Below are positions 18,027 through 28,200 of a stretch of 64,000 nt of DNA, one piece after another. Location: contig JAIFKS010000028.1 of NCBI GenBank assembly GCA_020049465.1, forward strand, positions 1 to 64,000, read 5' to 3'. The stretch is from a bacterium (lineage in GTDB: Bacteria > Krumholzibacteriota > Krumholzibacteriia > LZORAL124-64-63). The notes below the pieces were generated by a model, which saw only the letters and a list, made by a program, of their open reading frames with translations, was not told the DNA's origin and ran no database searches. Position 1 is the first letter of the stretch; every line of letters begins with the position of its first letter. A program made the translations under genes and the position numbers.

Positions 18027-18866
18027 TCAGTAATCGAGGCTCCCCGTGTAGGCGTCGATGTAGTACGGCGCCACCTTGACGCGCGCCGTCAAGGCCCACG
18101 CCTTCATCTGCGCGACGGCGTAGGCGTCGTCGTCCTCGGCGAAGACATACCCGACCTGATCGAAGCCCAGCATCTGGTAGTAGGTGAACACGCCGTTGGC
18201 CATCGCCGCGGTGCCGTCGTAGCTGTACTTCTTCGTGTCGGAAGCCAGGGCGATCACGCGGCCGGCCTTGTTCAGCGCCGTGCCGAAGGCACCGATCTGA
18301 CAGGCGTCGAAGTTGAACGACATCTTCGTGCTGCCCGTCGAGGCGAACATGCCGCCGAACCAGGCGCTGCTGAGGTAGTAGAGGTCGGTCGAAATCATGT
18401 TGCCCCGCGAGCCGTGGCCCGAGTAGGCGAACGCGATCTCGTTGCCGGCGATGCTCTGCGACACCAGGGCGGCCACGGCCGACTCGATGGCCGCCTTCGT
18501 CGCCGCCAGATTCGTCAACGTGGTCACGGTGTAGCCCTGGCCCTGCAGGTAGTCGCGCCAGTCGATGGCGTCATCGTCGCAGTAGGTCAGGTCGTTGGCG
18601 GTCCCTGCGTAGTCGGAGATACCGACCACCAGGGCATACTTCGCGCCGAGCTTGTCCGGCGACATCGGCGTGACGGCGAACACGTCCGCGTCGGTCAGGG
18701 TGAACTGCTGTTGCACGGCTTCGGGCCGCTCGTCGATGAACTCAGGGCGCTGGAACAGGTTGCCGTCGATGGTGGCCGTGTCGGCGGGCGCGGTCGGCTG
18801 ATCGGTGCTGCAACCGACCAGCGTGACGGCCAGCAGCAGACCCAGGACGAGGCTGAACTTCCTCAT
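18027..18866 (-). CDS. Caspase-like (peptidase C14) lipoprotein
   Basis: A 279-residue protein with a lipoprotein signal (LLAVTLVGC, lipobox Cys19), so it is membrane-anchored in the envelope. From about residue 75 it has the caspase/metacaspase fold: YALVVGISDYAG, DLTYCDDDAIDW, the catalytic His in FAYSGHGSRG (His151) and the catalytic Cys in NFDACQIGAFG (Cys189). The order and spacing fit clan CD peptidases. The start at ATG 18866 follows GAGAGG; an in-frame Met 8 residues upstream is less likely. Target unknown. A second clan CD protease is encoded at 53723. It is a single gene with a terminator just downstream. Confidence 0.88.
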   Translation of the reverse strand: MRKFSLVLGLLLAVTLVGCSTDQPTAPADTATIDGNLFQRPEFIDERPEAVQQQFTLTDADVFAVTPMSPDKLGAKYALVVGISDYAGTANDLTYCDDDAIDWRDYLQGQGYTVTTLTNLAATKAAIESAVAALVSQSIAGNEIAFAYSGHGSRGNMISTDLYYLSSAWFGGMFASTGSTKMSFNFDACQIGAFGTALNKAGRVIALASDTKKYSYDGTAAMANGVFTYYQMLGFDQVGYVFAEDDDAYAVAQMKAWALTARVKVAPYYIDAYTGSLDY

Positions 18867-19347
18867 GGGGTTGTCCTCTCTCAATGCCATTGGGGGTGGT
18901 TGAATCCGTGCCGCGAAGGTTTCCCCTCCACTCGCTGCCCAGGGCCAGCACCCGAACTTGATTATCCACGATCAGGACGCGCGCGAAAAGCAAAAGCGCG
19001 CGGACTTCCGTATCAGAGGGCGAAGAACGCATAGTTGCACGGTCTGTGATCTGCAGGGCGCCGGCGCCGACGAAGGTGTTCGTTCGACTGGAGTCGGACG
19101 TATTCATCTGCGAAGGCGACGGAGCGGACTCCGGCACCGGCGGCTGGCCTGCGGAGCCGGGCTGCACACCCCCGGATCTTCGCCGTGAGGGATGCGCGCG
19201 GTCAGGGGTTGGCGCGCATTTCTCACATTTTCATTAATTCGGACAAAAATTGTGTTAAAATCAGCGCCGCAATTCATGTTTGCCCCAAACCGGCGACCGG
19301 TGGCGCAGCACGGCGGCGACCACCACGAACCAGGGAGCAGCCAATTC
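18867..19347. other. Divergent intergenic region
   Basis: About 480 bases between divergent genes. An A/T-rich patch near 19225-19261 ends in TAAAAT (19256-19261), a candidate -10 for the DUF4242 gene; its -35 is poor. No RNA gene or supported ORF was seen. Confidence 0.45.
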
Positions 19348-19620
19348 ATGCCCAAATACATCATCGAGCGCGAGATCCCCGGCGCGGGGAACCTGTCCGC
19401 GGCCGACCTGCAGGCCATCTCGCAGAAGTCCTGCGCCGTCATCAGGGACCTCGGCCCCACGCTCCAGTGGGTCCAGAGCTTCGTCACCGACAACAAGGTC
19501 TATTGCGTCTACCTCGCGCCGAACGAGGAGATGGTGCGCGAACATGCGCGCCAGGGCGGGTTCCCGGCCAACGCCGTCGCGCGCGTGCGGACGGTGATCG
19601 ACCCGACGACCGCCGAATGA
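19348..19620 (+). CDS. DUF4242-type small protein
   Basis: A 90-residue cytoplasmic protein beginning MPKYIIEREIPGAG. It has the pattern of DUF4242 / SCO4226-like small ferredoxin-fold proteins: a first strand with an acidic-basic ER(E)IPG turn, an LQWVQSFVTDNKVYCVYLAP centre and a PANAVARVRTVIDPTTAE C-terminus. Some members bind nickel, but function in this group is not established. The start ATG at 19348 is preceded by GGGAG; the longer upstream frame lacks support. It is followed 65 bases later by the delta-60 protein. Confidence 0.8.
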   Translation: MPKYIIEREIPGAGNLSAADLQAISQKSCAVIRDLGPTLQWVQSFVTDNKVYCVYLAPNEEMVREHARQGGFPANAVARVRTVIDPTTAE

Positions 19621-19685
19621 GCGGGGCCGGCTCCAGGGCGCCGGCAAATGATCAGAACCATGTATCCGAACGGGGAGATCGACCC

Positions 19686-22577
19686 TTGAACAACACCCTT
19701 TGTTGCCGCAATGCAGCCGGCGCCCTCACGGCCGTCGCGCTGGTGGCCGCCCTGCTCCTGTCGGCCCCGCGGGCCGGCGCCTTCTCCGGGCAGCCGGACG
19801 CAACCTTCGGCCAGGGCGGAGGCGCGCGGCTCGGCTTCCCCGGAGGCTTCAACGCGGCCAATGCCGCCGCCCTGCAGGCCGACGGTCGGATGGTCGTGGC
19901 CGGAACCGGCAGGAACGGCGGGTGGGCCGCCGGTCCACTGATGCTGGCCCGCTACAACGCCGACGCTTCGACCGATACGTCGTTCGGCGACGGCGGCGTC
20001 GCCTGGCACTATTCCCATGCCGACTCCACGTTCGAGGCCAGGGCCGTGTCGGTCCTGGCGGACGGCAGGATCGTCGTCATCGGCAACGCCACCGACGGCG
20101 ATTTCTTCAACTTCCGGACGCGGCTGTTCGTGGCCCGTTTCGAGGCGAATGGCGCGCCGGATCCCACCTTTGGAAGCGGCGGCCTCGTCTTCCCGACCCT
20201 GTGGGGTTCCAATTTCTGGGGCCGCGCGCTGTTCATCCAGGCCGATGGGCGCCTCGTGATCGCCGGGAGCGCCGGCAACAGCACAACGCATCTGGCGATC
20301 GCCCGGCTCAACAGCAACGGCACGCCGGATCCGACTTTCAATGGAAGCGGTTACAAAGTCACGCCCGTCATGGACCGGAGCGGGGCGATCGCCGTCGGGC
20401 TCCTGAACGGCAAATATGTCGTCACAGGCGTCGGCTATGAAGTGAACTACGATTCGGCCATCCTGGTCGCGCAGTTCAACGACAACGGGACGCTGGACAC
20501 CGCGTTCGGCGGGGACGGCGTCGTGACGACGTGGGTGGGGTCCGAGGCCGTCGGGTTGGCTCTGTCATTCCAGATCAGCACGACGCAGCCGACGAGGATC
20601 GTCGTGGCCGGCGAAGCCAACAACGGCACCAGCCGCAGCCAGTTCGTCGTCCTCCGTTACCTGCCCGACGGCTCGCTGGACACGACGTTCGACAGTGACG
20701 GGTACGCCGTCATCGGCGTGTCCGACTTCGACAGCGGGGCCAACGCGGTCCGCGTCCTCTACGCGGGCGGCATCGCCACGCGCATCGTGGCCTCGGGCTA
20801 CAGCCAGACCGGCTACGGGCAGGAATCCAAACAGTTCGCCGTGGTCAAACTCAACCTCGCCGGCTCGCGGGACGCGACGTTCGACGGCGACGGGATCGCC
20901 CGGACCACGCTCGGCATCGCCGGCGCGACGCCCAACGCCATGTGGGTGAGCGGAAGCCGGGTCACGTTGATCGGGACGGCCAGCGGTTCCGCCAACGACG
21001 TCGACGTCGCCATGGCCCGCTACCTGTACACGGACGGCTCGCTCGACACCGCCTTCGACGGCGACGGCATGCGGGTCGATGACCGGGGCCTGACCTTGAG
21101 CCGGGCCCGCGACGTGGCCGTGCAGGCCGATGGCGGCATCGTCGCGGCCGGCTATTCCCGCCACGGGGGAAGCCACGGGTTCACGGCAGTCCGCTTCCTG
21201 CCCGACGGCACGCTGGACGCGAGCTTCGACGGGGACGGCCGCCTGGAACTCAACTTCGGTACCTATGAAAACGAGGTGGCCGCGGTGCTCGTCGAGCCCG
21301 ACGGCCGGATCGTCCTCGGCGGTTACGGAGTGCCGGCGAACAGCGCCAGCCTCAGGGCCGAGTTCCTCCTGACGCGGCGAATGCCCGACGGCAGCGCGGA
21401 CCCCGCCTTCGGCACCAACGGCGTGGTCTACGCCAAGGACCTCAGTGGTGGCAAAGCCACCGCGCTGCTCCGTCAACCCGACGGCAAGCTGGTCGCCGCC
21501 GGCTGGGTGGCCGATTCCGAATACTACTGCTTCGCGGCCGCGCGCTTCGAGACGGACGGACGGCTCGACACGACCTTCGGGCCGAACGGCAATGGATTCT
21601 GGTGGACCTGGAACAATTCCAACACCAGCGGAGTGTTCTCCGAACCCGCCGCCGTGCTCCAGCCCGACGGCTGCATCATCCTCGCCGGCGACACGGCGGG
21701 CGTTTCCCAGGACCGGGATGTCCGCCTCGTCCGGCTGACTCCCGACGGACTCAAGGACCCGACCTTCGGCACGAGCGGCATCGTCCGGACCTCCATCGGC
21801 TCCGGAGCGGCCGTTGCCCGCGGCGTGGCCGTGCGGCCGGACGGCCGGATCGTCGTCGCCGGCTGGACCGAGACGGGCGCCGTCACCAAGGCCTTCGTGA
21901 TGCGCTACCTGCCCGACGGGACCGTTGATCCCGCGTTCGGCGTCGGCGGCCACGTCATCCTCGATCTCGGCGACCTCTCCTCCGCCGGCGCGGCGATGGA
22001 CCTCGAACTGCAGTCCGACGGAGCCATCGTCATCGCCGGCGACGGCGCGCAGGGCGGCAACACCAACTTCGCCATCGCGCGCCTGACGCCCGATGGCGCC
22101 GTCGACATGAGCTTCGGCAGCGCCGGGCAGACGCTCTTCGATTTTCCCGGCGCCGGCGAGGACAAGGCCGTTGCCCTCGCTTTCGACGCGCAGGGCAACG
22201 CGATCCTCGCTGGGAGTTCGCTCCTGAACTTCGCGGTGGCGCGGATCCTGATCGACCCGGTGGCCTCCGCCGTCCCCGAAACGTCGCCGGGCATCGCGGG
22301 ACTCTTCCTGTCGGCGCCCAGCCCCAACCCCACGTCGCGCGGCGCGGCGCTGGCGCTGGAACTGAAGGCAGGTACGCGGACGTCGGCGTCGGTCTACGAT
22401 GTCGCCGGCCGCGTCGTGCGCCGCCTGTTCGGCGATCGCTCCCTGGAAGCGGGCCGACACACCCTGGCCTGGGACGGACGGGATGACGCCGGACGGCAGG
22501 TCGCGGCCGGCGTCTACTACCTGCGCCTGGCTACGCCGGGGGGCGACGAGACGCGCAAGGTCGTTGTCGTGCGGTGA
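19686..22577 (+). CDS. Secreted delta-60 repeat protein with sorting tail
   Basis: A 963-residue protein starting at a TTG (19686) 8 bases after GGGGAG; no in-frame ATG lies suitably upstream. The signal peptide is hydrophobic about residues 12-30. The body is 14 delta-60 repeats (TIGR02608-like) of about 55 residues, each with an LDTTFGxxG motif, a long linker and a DGRIVVAGxx strand pair, which is consistent with two seven-bladed propellers. The last 80 residues are the sorting-type domain (SAPSPNPTSRG, then VYDVAGRVVRRL and AGVYYLRL). A surface or secreted binding protein; ligand unknown. It probably has its own promoter, although the DUF4242 gene is close upstream. Confidence 0.88.
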   Translation: MNNTLCCRNAAGALTAVALVAALLLSAPRAGAFSGQPDATFGQGGGARLGFPGGFNAANAAALQADGRMVVAGTGRNGGWAAGPLMLARYNADASTDTSFGDGGVAWHYSHADSTFEARAVSVLADGRIVVIGNATDGDFFNFRTRLFVARFEANGAPDPTFGSGGLVFPTLWGSNFWGRALFIQADGRLVIAGSAGNSTTHLAIARLNSNGTPDPTFNGSGYKVTPVMDRSGAIAVGLLNGKYVVTGVGYEVNYDSAILVAQFNDNGTLDTAFGGDGVVTTWVGSEAVGLALSFQISTTQPTRIVVAGEANNGTSRSQFVVLRYLPDGSLDTTFDSDGYAVIGVSDFDSGANAVRVLYAGGIATRIVASGYSQTGYGQESKQFAVVKLNLAGSRDATFDGDGIARTTLGIAGATPNAMWVSGSRVTLIGTASGSANDVDVAMARYLYTDGSLDTAFDGDGMRVDDRGLTLSRARDVAVQADGGIVAAGYSRHGGSHGFTAVRFLPDGTLDASFDGDGRLELNFGTYENEVAAVLVEPDGRIVLGGYGVPANSASLRAEFLLTRRMPDGSADPAFGTNGVVYAKDLSGGKATALLRQPDGKLVAAGWVADSEYYCFAAARFETDGRLDTTFGPNGNGFWWTWNNSNTSGVFSEPAAVLQPDGCIILAGDTAGVSQDRDVRLVRLTPDGLKDPTFGTSGIVRTSIGSGAAVARGVAVRPDGRIVVAGWTETGAVTKAFVMRYLPDGTVDPAFGVGGHVILDLGDLSSAGAAMDLELQSDGAIVIAGDGAQGGNTNFAIARLTPDGAVDMSFGSAGQTLFDFPGAGEDKAVALAFDAQGNAILAGSSLLNFAVARILIDPVASAVPETSPGIAGLFLSAPSPNPTSRGAALALELKAGTRTSASVYDVAGRVVRRLFGDRSLEAGRHTLAWDGRDDAGRQVAAGVYYLRLATPGGDETRKVVVVR

Positions 22578-22650
22578 TTTTGTTGCGAACCGGAAATCGA
22601 GAGTCTCCTGACCGAACACCCGGTTCGTCACTGTGTCGGCAGGCGACGGC

Positions 22651-22707
22651 ACTTGCGCCGGCGCAAGTGGCGGGTGCAAGTGGCGGGCGCAAGTGGCGGG
22701 CGCAAAT
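22651..22707. repeat. Dispersed palindrome copy 2 plus tandem 13-mers
   Basis: The perfect 18-bp palindrome ACTTGCGCCGGCGCAAGT (22651-22668) is followed by three 13-base tandem units, GGCGGGTGCAAGT, GGCGGGCGCAAGT and GGCGGGCGCAAAT (22669-22707), each ending like the palindrome arm. It lies between convergent genes. Confidence 0.85.
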
Positions 22708-22763
22708 GTCGGACCATCACGAATTTCACACCCGCGACTGACCCGCATCAGCGTTCAGACAGC

Positions 22764-22790
22764 GACGGCCCCGCCGATGGCGGGGCCGTC
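22764..22790. terminator. Bidirectional terminator hairpin
   Basis: GACGGCCCCGCC (22764-22775), loop GAT, then GGCGGGGCCGTC (22779-22790). A perfect 12-bp stem between the convergent delta-60 and alcohol dehydrogenase genes. Confidence 0.8.
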
Positions 22791-22818
22791 GATCCATCAA
22801 CTTCGTACCAGCCCCGCC

Positions 22819-23865
22819 TCAACCCTTCAGCGAAGCCATGTCGATCACGAAACGGTATTTCACGTCGCTCTTGAGCATGCGCTCGTAGGCCTCGTTGATC
22901 TGCTGCATGCGAATGATCTCGATGTCGCAGACGAGGTCGTGCTTGCCGCAGAAATCGAGCATTTCCTGGGTCTCGGCGATGCCGCCGATGAGCGACCCGG
23001 CGAGGTTGCGGCGCGGCATGAGCAGGCTGAAGACGCTCACCGGCTGGGGCGTGGGCGGCGCCCCCACGACGACCATGCTCGCGTCGAGCTTGAGCAGCGC
23101 GAGGTAGGCATTGAAGTCGTGGTCGGCCGAGACCGTGTCGAGGATCAGGTCGAAGCTGCCGGCGTGCTGCGCCATGGCGTGGGCGTTCTTCGAGATGACG
23201 ACTTCGTCGGCCCCGAGGCGCTTGCCGTCGGCGACCTTGCCCTCCGAGGTGGTGAACAGGACGGTGCGGGCGCCCAGGGCGTGGGCGAACTTGACGCCCA
23301 TGTGGCCGAGGCCGCCCAGACCGACGATGCCCACCTTTTTGCCCTTGCCGGCTCCCCACTTGCGCAGCGGCGAGTAGGTGGTGATGCCGGCGCAGAGCAG
23401 GGGCGCGGCGGCGGCCGGATCGAGGTTGGACGGCACCTTCAGCGTGAAGGCCTCGTCGCAGACGATCTTCTCCGAGTAGCCCCCGTGGGTCTGGCCGCCC
23501 GAGTGCTTGTCGGGGCCGCCGTACGAGAACACGGGGCCATTGAGGCAGAACTGCTCGAGATCACTCTCGCAGCTGGAGCAGGTGCGGCACGAGTCGACGA
23601 GGCAGCCGACGGCGGCGGTGTCGCCGACCTTGAACTTCGTGACCTTGGCGCCGACGCGGGTGACGCGGCCGAGGATCTCGTGCCCGGGCACGATCGGGAA
23701 CGTGGTCATGCCCCACTCGTTGCGCGCGTAGTGCAGGTCGGAGTGGCAGACCCCGCAGTAGAGGATCTCGATCTCGACGTCGGTTGCGAGCGGCTCGCGC
23801 CGGGTGATGGTCAGCGGTCCCAGCGGTTCGGTGGCGGACGGGGCGGCGTAGGCTCTGGTCGACAT
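22819..23865 (-). CDS. Zinc-dependent NAD(P) alcohol dehydrogenase (YahK/CAD-type)
   Basis: A 348-residue medium-chain dehydrogenase that interconverts alcohols and aldehydes, probably with NADPH. Catalytic zinc ligands are seen in CGVCHSDLH (Cys40) and GHEILGRV (His62). The structural zinc set is Cys93, 96, 99 and 107 (CRTCSSCESDLEQFC), and the Rossmann motif is GLGGLGHMG (182-190). The family resembles cinnamyl-alcohol and YahK-type aldehyde reductases. The start ATG at 23865 is preceded by GAGAGG; the frame extends upstream but without homology. All key residues are present, so it should be active. Single gene. Confidence 0.93.
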   Translation of the reverse strand: MSTRAYAAPSATEPLGPLTITRREPLATDVEIEILYCGVCHSDLHYARNEWGMTTFPIVPGHEILGRVTRVGAKVTKFKVGDTAAVGCLVDSCRTCSSCESDLEQFCLNGPVFSYGGPDKHSGGQTHGGYSEKIVCDEAFTLKVPSNLDPAAAAPLLCAGITTYSPLRKWGAGKGKKVGIVGLGGLGHMGVKFAHALGARTVLFTTSEGKVADGKRLGADEVVISKNAHAMAQHAGSFDLILDTVSADHDFNAYLALLKLDASMVVVGAPPTPQPVSVFSLLMPRRNLAGSLIGGIAETQEMLDFCGKHDLVCDIEIIRMQQINEAYERMLKSDVKYRFVIDMASLKG

Positions 23866-24006
23866 GGGCAACCTCTCGAAAGGGGGTCGGGGGCGATGCT
23901 CAGTAAAGGGTAGATGGTCGCACCAACCGGTCTTTCCCGCCACTGCGGCCGCGCCCGGCCGCACGGCAAGGCAGCCGGTGTCCGCAATCGACGGGCGGAT
24001 CTCCCG

Positions 24007-24705
24007 TCAGCCCCCGCCGGACGAATACGCCGCGGCGAAGAGGCCGAGGGCCGCGGCCGCCGCCAGGGAAATGAGGATCCCGGACTTGCCGCCGGCCTTT
24101 GCGCCCAGCCAGTAGTTCGTGATGTTGTCGCTGGCCGCGGGCACGACGCCTTCGGTGCAGCCGCTGTAGCCGGCGCAGCCGCCGTCTTCGAAAAAGTCGA
24201 CCGGCAACGACTCGGCGCTCGCCACGAGGCTGAAGGACTCGCTCAACCCCAGTTCCACTTCCGCGAGGTACCCGGGCAGGTCGATGCGGGACAGCGGGGG
24301 ACCGCCCATCTCCTTGTCGATGGCCACGATATAGACGCCGGCGGCCGCCTGGAGGAAAGTGCGCCCCGAACCGAGGGGCATGCGCCAGTGGATCCGGGGC
24401 GCGAATCGCGGGCCGCCGTCGTCGCTGAAGGCCGCATGAAGACCCAGGCCCCACGCGCGTCGACTGGGTTGCCGCCTGGACCACGCCAGGTCGAGGCTCA
24501 CCAGCACTTCGCCGGTATCTTCCTGGAACCGCTCGCCGCCGGCGCGATGGGCCGCGCCGATCTGGAACTTCCAGGCCGCAGCAGGTGGCGCGGCATCCGT
24601 TGCGGCGATCTCGAGGGCAGAATTCGAGGCGCCCGGATCAGGAGCAGCGGCGGACAGGACCGGGCGCGCAGCGATGAGCGCGATGAGGATCAGCGAAGCC
24701 CTCAT
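24007..24705 (-). CDS. Exported envelope protein, unknown function
   Basis: A 232-residue protein with a signal peptide (MRASLILIALIAARPVLS). The middle part has alternating strands (FQIGAAHRAGG, VLVSLDLAWS, GLGLHAAFSD, LQAAAGVYIVAID), as in small outer-membrane barrels or porin-like envelope proteins. Near the C-terminus a hydrophobic stretch (GILISLAAAAALGLFAAAY) precedes SSGGG, which could be a membrane anchor. A strong GGGAGG lies 5 bases before the ATG. No family is recognised. It stands alone between the dehydrogenase and the acetyltransferase remnant. Confidence 0.7.
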   Translation of the reverse strand: MRASLILIALIAARPVLSAAAPDPGASNSALEIAATDAAPPAAAWKFQIGAAHRAGGERFQEDTGEVLVSLDLAWSRRQPSRRAWGLGLHAAFSDDGGPRFAPRIHWRMPLGSGRTFLQAAAGVYIVAIDKEMGGPPLSRIDLPGYLAEVELGLSESFSLVASAESLPVDFFEDGGCAGYSGCTEGVVPAASDNITNYWLGAKAGGKSGILISLAAAAALGLFAAAYSSGGG

Positions 24706-24790
24706 GCAGCCTCCCTTTGTGACGGGACGCGCTGCCGCCGGCGCGGCAGCAGAAGGTCGGGTCCGACGCAGGGTACCACGAACCGGCGGG

Positions 24791-24841
24791 ACTTGCGCCG
24801 GCGCAAGTCGGACCGCTACCTCAATAGTCGGACCGCTACCT
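24791..24841. repeat. Dispersed palindrome copy 3 plus 16-bp direct repeat
   Basis: ACTTGCGCCGGCGCAAGT (24791-24808) overlaps the first of two exact AGTCGGACCGCTACCT repeats (24806-24821 and 24826-24841, 20-base period). The second repeat contains the downstream stop of the acetyltransferase remnant. GTCGGACC also follows copy 2 near 22707. Confidence 0.85.
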
Positions 24842-25189
24842 GACCCTCCGCCGGAACAGGTACGACGCCTTCACCCGCTCACACCCCGCCCGCAGTTAGA
24901 ACCCGTGCGCCCGCTCGCGGATCACGTTGGACCGGAGCTGCACCAGCGCCACGACCTCGACGAAGTCGTCGCTCTCCAGTTGCCGGCGCGCGGTCGCGTG
25001 CAGCCAGCCGACGGCGCGGTCGTCGGCGGCCACGGCGACAAGCACCAAGTGCGACACGTCCCCCAGCAGCGGCGCCAGGCGTTGCCCGAGTTCTTCGGCA
25101 GTGGAAGGGTAGCCCAGTTCGCCGGCCAGGGTGGCCAGTTCGGGCGCGTCGTGAAGAACAGCCGGGCGGAGGGCGATCCGGTCGGTCAT
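24836..25189 (-). pseudogene. GNAT acetyltransferase remnant (internal deletion and nonsense codon)
   Basis: The intact N-terminal half reads as a GNAT acetyltransferase (IALRPAVLHDAPELATLA, then AVGWLHATARRQLE and VEVVALV). It then jumps straight to RSNVIRERAHGF, omitting the roughly 33 residues that carry the acetyl-CoA loop (RGxGxG/A). A TAA at 24896-24898 stands where family members have the Tyr of HxFYERLGY. Reading through it, the frame continues as LRAGCERVKASYLFRRRVR to a TAG at 24836, matching a normal GNAT C-terminus. So the gene has both an in-frame deletion and a stop, and cannot bind acetyl-CoA normally. The 97-residue open frame (24896-25189) is what remains translatable. Confidence 0.75.
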
Positions 25190-25259
25190 CGGAGCATCCC
25201 GTCAAGAAATGGCCGGGCGGGCCGCGCGCCGGGAACGCGGGCCCGCCCGTGGGTGTTTC

Positions 25260-28200
25260 CTACTGTTTGAGCAGCTCCCGCACGGCCGCCTCGAGCTGCT
25301 GGTCGCGGCCCGCGGTCAGGATCCGGGGCTCGTTGCGCACCAGCACATCGGGCTCCAGCTGCGTGTTCTCGCACCACTTCCCGTCCATCCCGCGCCAGCC
25401 GCCCATGGGGATGCCGAAGCGGATCGTCTGGTCGATCTGGCGTTCCCACCAGACGAAGGTGCCGGTGCCGGGCACGGGCATGCCCAGCGTCCGGCCGACG
25501 CCCTTGACCTTGTAGGCCACCGGGAACAGGTGCGCGTCCGAGTAGTTGCTCTCGCCCATCACCACGATCGACGGCTTCGTCCACTTGTCGCCCGACTCGA
25601 CGCCCACGTGCTGGCCGTGCGGGATGACATCGAAATAGGCTTCGCCATCCAGGAAATCCGACAGCTGTTCATGGATGTTGCCGCCGCCGTTGAAGCGCGT
25701 GTCGACGATCAGCGCCTGCGTCCCCATGTTGCGGCCGAGCGCCTCCTCGTACACGACGCGCATGCTCGCGTCGTTCATGGCGCGCACGTGCACGTAGCCG
25801 ATCTTCCCGTCCGAGAGCCGCGCCACCTCGTCGCGCCGGTTGCGGACCCAGCGCTTGTACAGCAGCTCGTTCTCGTCGCCGGGCGAAACCGGCTTGGCCT
25901 CCTCGTCCCAGCGGTCGCCCTTCGCGGGGTCGAGCACCGACAGCAGCACGCGCTGCCCCACTCGGCGGTTCAGCAGCCGCCCGTAGTCGCCGGCCGCGCT
26001 GACGGACTGGCCGTCGATTTTCTCGATGACGTGCCCGGCGCGCAGGCGCGACGTCGCCTTGTCGAGCGGCCCGCCGGCAATGACCTCAGCGACCTTCAAC
26101 CCGTCGCCGTTGAAGGCGTCGTCATAGAACAGGCCCAGCGAGCCGGTCACGTCCGTGTGGGGCGTGTTGGGCCGGTAGGAGGCGCCCGTGTGGGAGGCGT
26201 TCAGCTCGCCGAGCATCTCGCTCAACATCTCGGCGAAATCGTGGTTGTTGTTGATGTGGGGCAGGAAGCGGCGGTACTGCTCGTGGTACCAGTCCCAGTC
26301 GACGCCGTGCAGGTCCTGCACGTAGAACTTCCGCTTCAACTGGCGCCAGGAGTGGTCAAACATGTAGGCGCGCTCGTCGGCCTGCTTCAGAACCATCTCG
26401 CCGCCGGTCTTGAGCGACTCCAGCTTGCCTTTGTCCGTGTCGACCTTCTTCGGCTTGCCGTCGGCCAGGAAGACCAGGAAATCCCCGTCCGCCGACATGG
26501 CGAAGCTGGAGATGCGCGAGCCGACCTTGGCCAGAAGCTCCGTGTCGCCCGTCCGCGTCCCGGTCTTCCAGATGTCGCTGCCCTTCTCGAAGCCGGTCAC
26601 GTAGAAGAGCGTCTCGCCGTCCTTCGACAGCACCCAGTCGTCGGCCGGCGACGTGTGCGTCGTCAGCTTCACGCGGCGTTCGGTGAGGTTGTCGCGCTCG
26701 ATGACGATGTCGGCCGGCGGCGCCTTGTCATCCTTCTTGCCGTCGGTCTTCTTCGCCTTGTCGCCCTTGCCCTTCTTGCCCTCTTCCTTGTCGCCGTCGT
26801 CCTTCTTGTCCTCCGCCTCCTTGACGAGCGCGAAGTCCTCTTCCGACAGCCGGAAGCGGTCGTAGGCCTCGCGGGTGAAGAACAGCCCGTGGACATCCCA
26901 GGTGTTGGCGCCGCTGCCCTGGCCCAGGGCGCCGTCGCGGTTGGTGCCCCAGATCATCGCCTTGCCGTCGAGCACCCACTTGGGCATGACGTCTTCGTAG
27001 CCGCTGAGGGTCAGGTTGGTGATCCCGCCCTTGCCGTCGGCCGCGACCAGGCCGACCTCGGACGACATGACGCGCTCGGGCAGACCGAACTGCACCAGCA
27101 GCCACTTGCTGTCGGGCGACCACCGGTAGTACTGGTCGCCGTCGGCGTAGGAATAGTTGTGCTCGGCCGGCATGACCATCCGACTCTGCTTCGTCGCCAG
27201 GTTGACGACCTTCAGCGCGACCCGGTTCTCCAGGTAGGCGATCTCCTTGCCGTCGGGCGAGAACGCGGGCTGGAACTCCTCGGCTTCGGTGGCCACCACC
27301 GGCTCGGTCTTCAGCACGGTCGAGGCGTAGAAGTACGGCTCCTCGTCGCGAACGATGGCCATCGTGTACACGTTCCAGCTCTGGTCCATCTCGGCGGCGA
27401 AGGCCAGGGTGCGCCCGTCGGGGCTCCAGCTCAGGCTGCGCTCCTGCCACGGCGTGTCGGTCAGGCGCTTGGTGACGCCGCCCTCGACGCTGCTGACGAA
27501 GATCTCGCCGCGGAAGACGTAGGCGAACTCCTTGCCGCTCGGCGCCAGGGCCAGTTCGGTGAACTCGTCGTTCACCGGCACCACGCGGTCCAGGGTGGCC
27601 AGGCCGTCGATGGCGATCCCCACCGCCAGCTTCGCCGGCTGGCCGCCCTGCTTCAGCGTATAGATGTCGCCGTCGAACGAGAAGCACAGCGTGCCGTCGT
27701 TCGCGCGGGTGAGGAAGCGCACGGGGTGCTTCGCGAAGTTCGTCAGGGCGGTCGCCTTCGCGGGATCGGCCAGCGAACCCTGGTAGACGTTGAACGAGCC
27801 GTCGCGCTCGCTCAGCCAGTAGTAGTCGTCGGCCCCGGCGCCGAACACGGGGTCGCGGTCCTCGGCCGGGTTCGTGGTCAGCTGGCGGTAGGTCTTGGCA
27901 GCCGTGTCGTAGACCCAGATGTCGCGGGTCACCGACGAGGTGTGGTGCTTGCGCCAGGAGTTCTCGGTGCCCTTGTAGTCGTGGTAGAGCAGGCGGGTGC
28001 CCGCGGCGTCGACGCTCACGTCGTGCGCGGGGACCGGCAGCACCTGGCTCACGCGGCCGCCGGCCGCGGGCACACGGTACAGTTCGCTCATGCCCCACTG
28101 CGGGAACTGTGCGTTGCTGGCCGGGTCCTGCCGCGTGGCGGAAAAGAGCACCGCCGCATCATCGGCGGTGAACGAGGCCGGCGTCTCAGCCGCGGAATGG

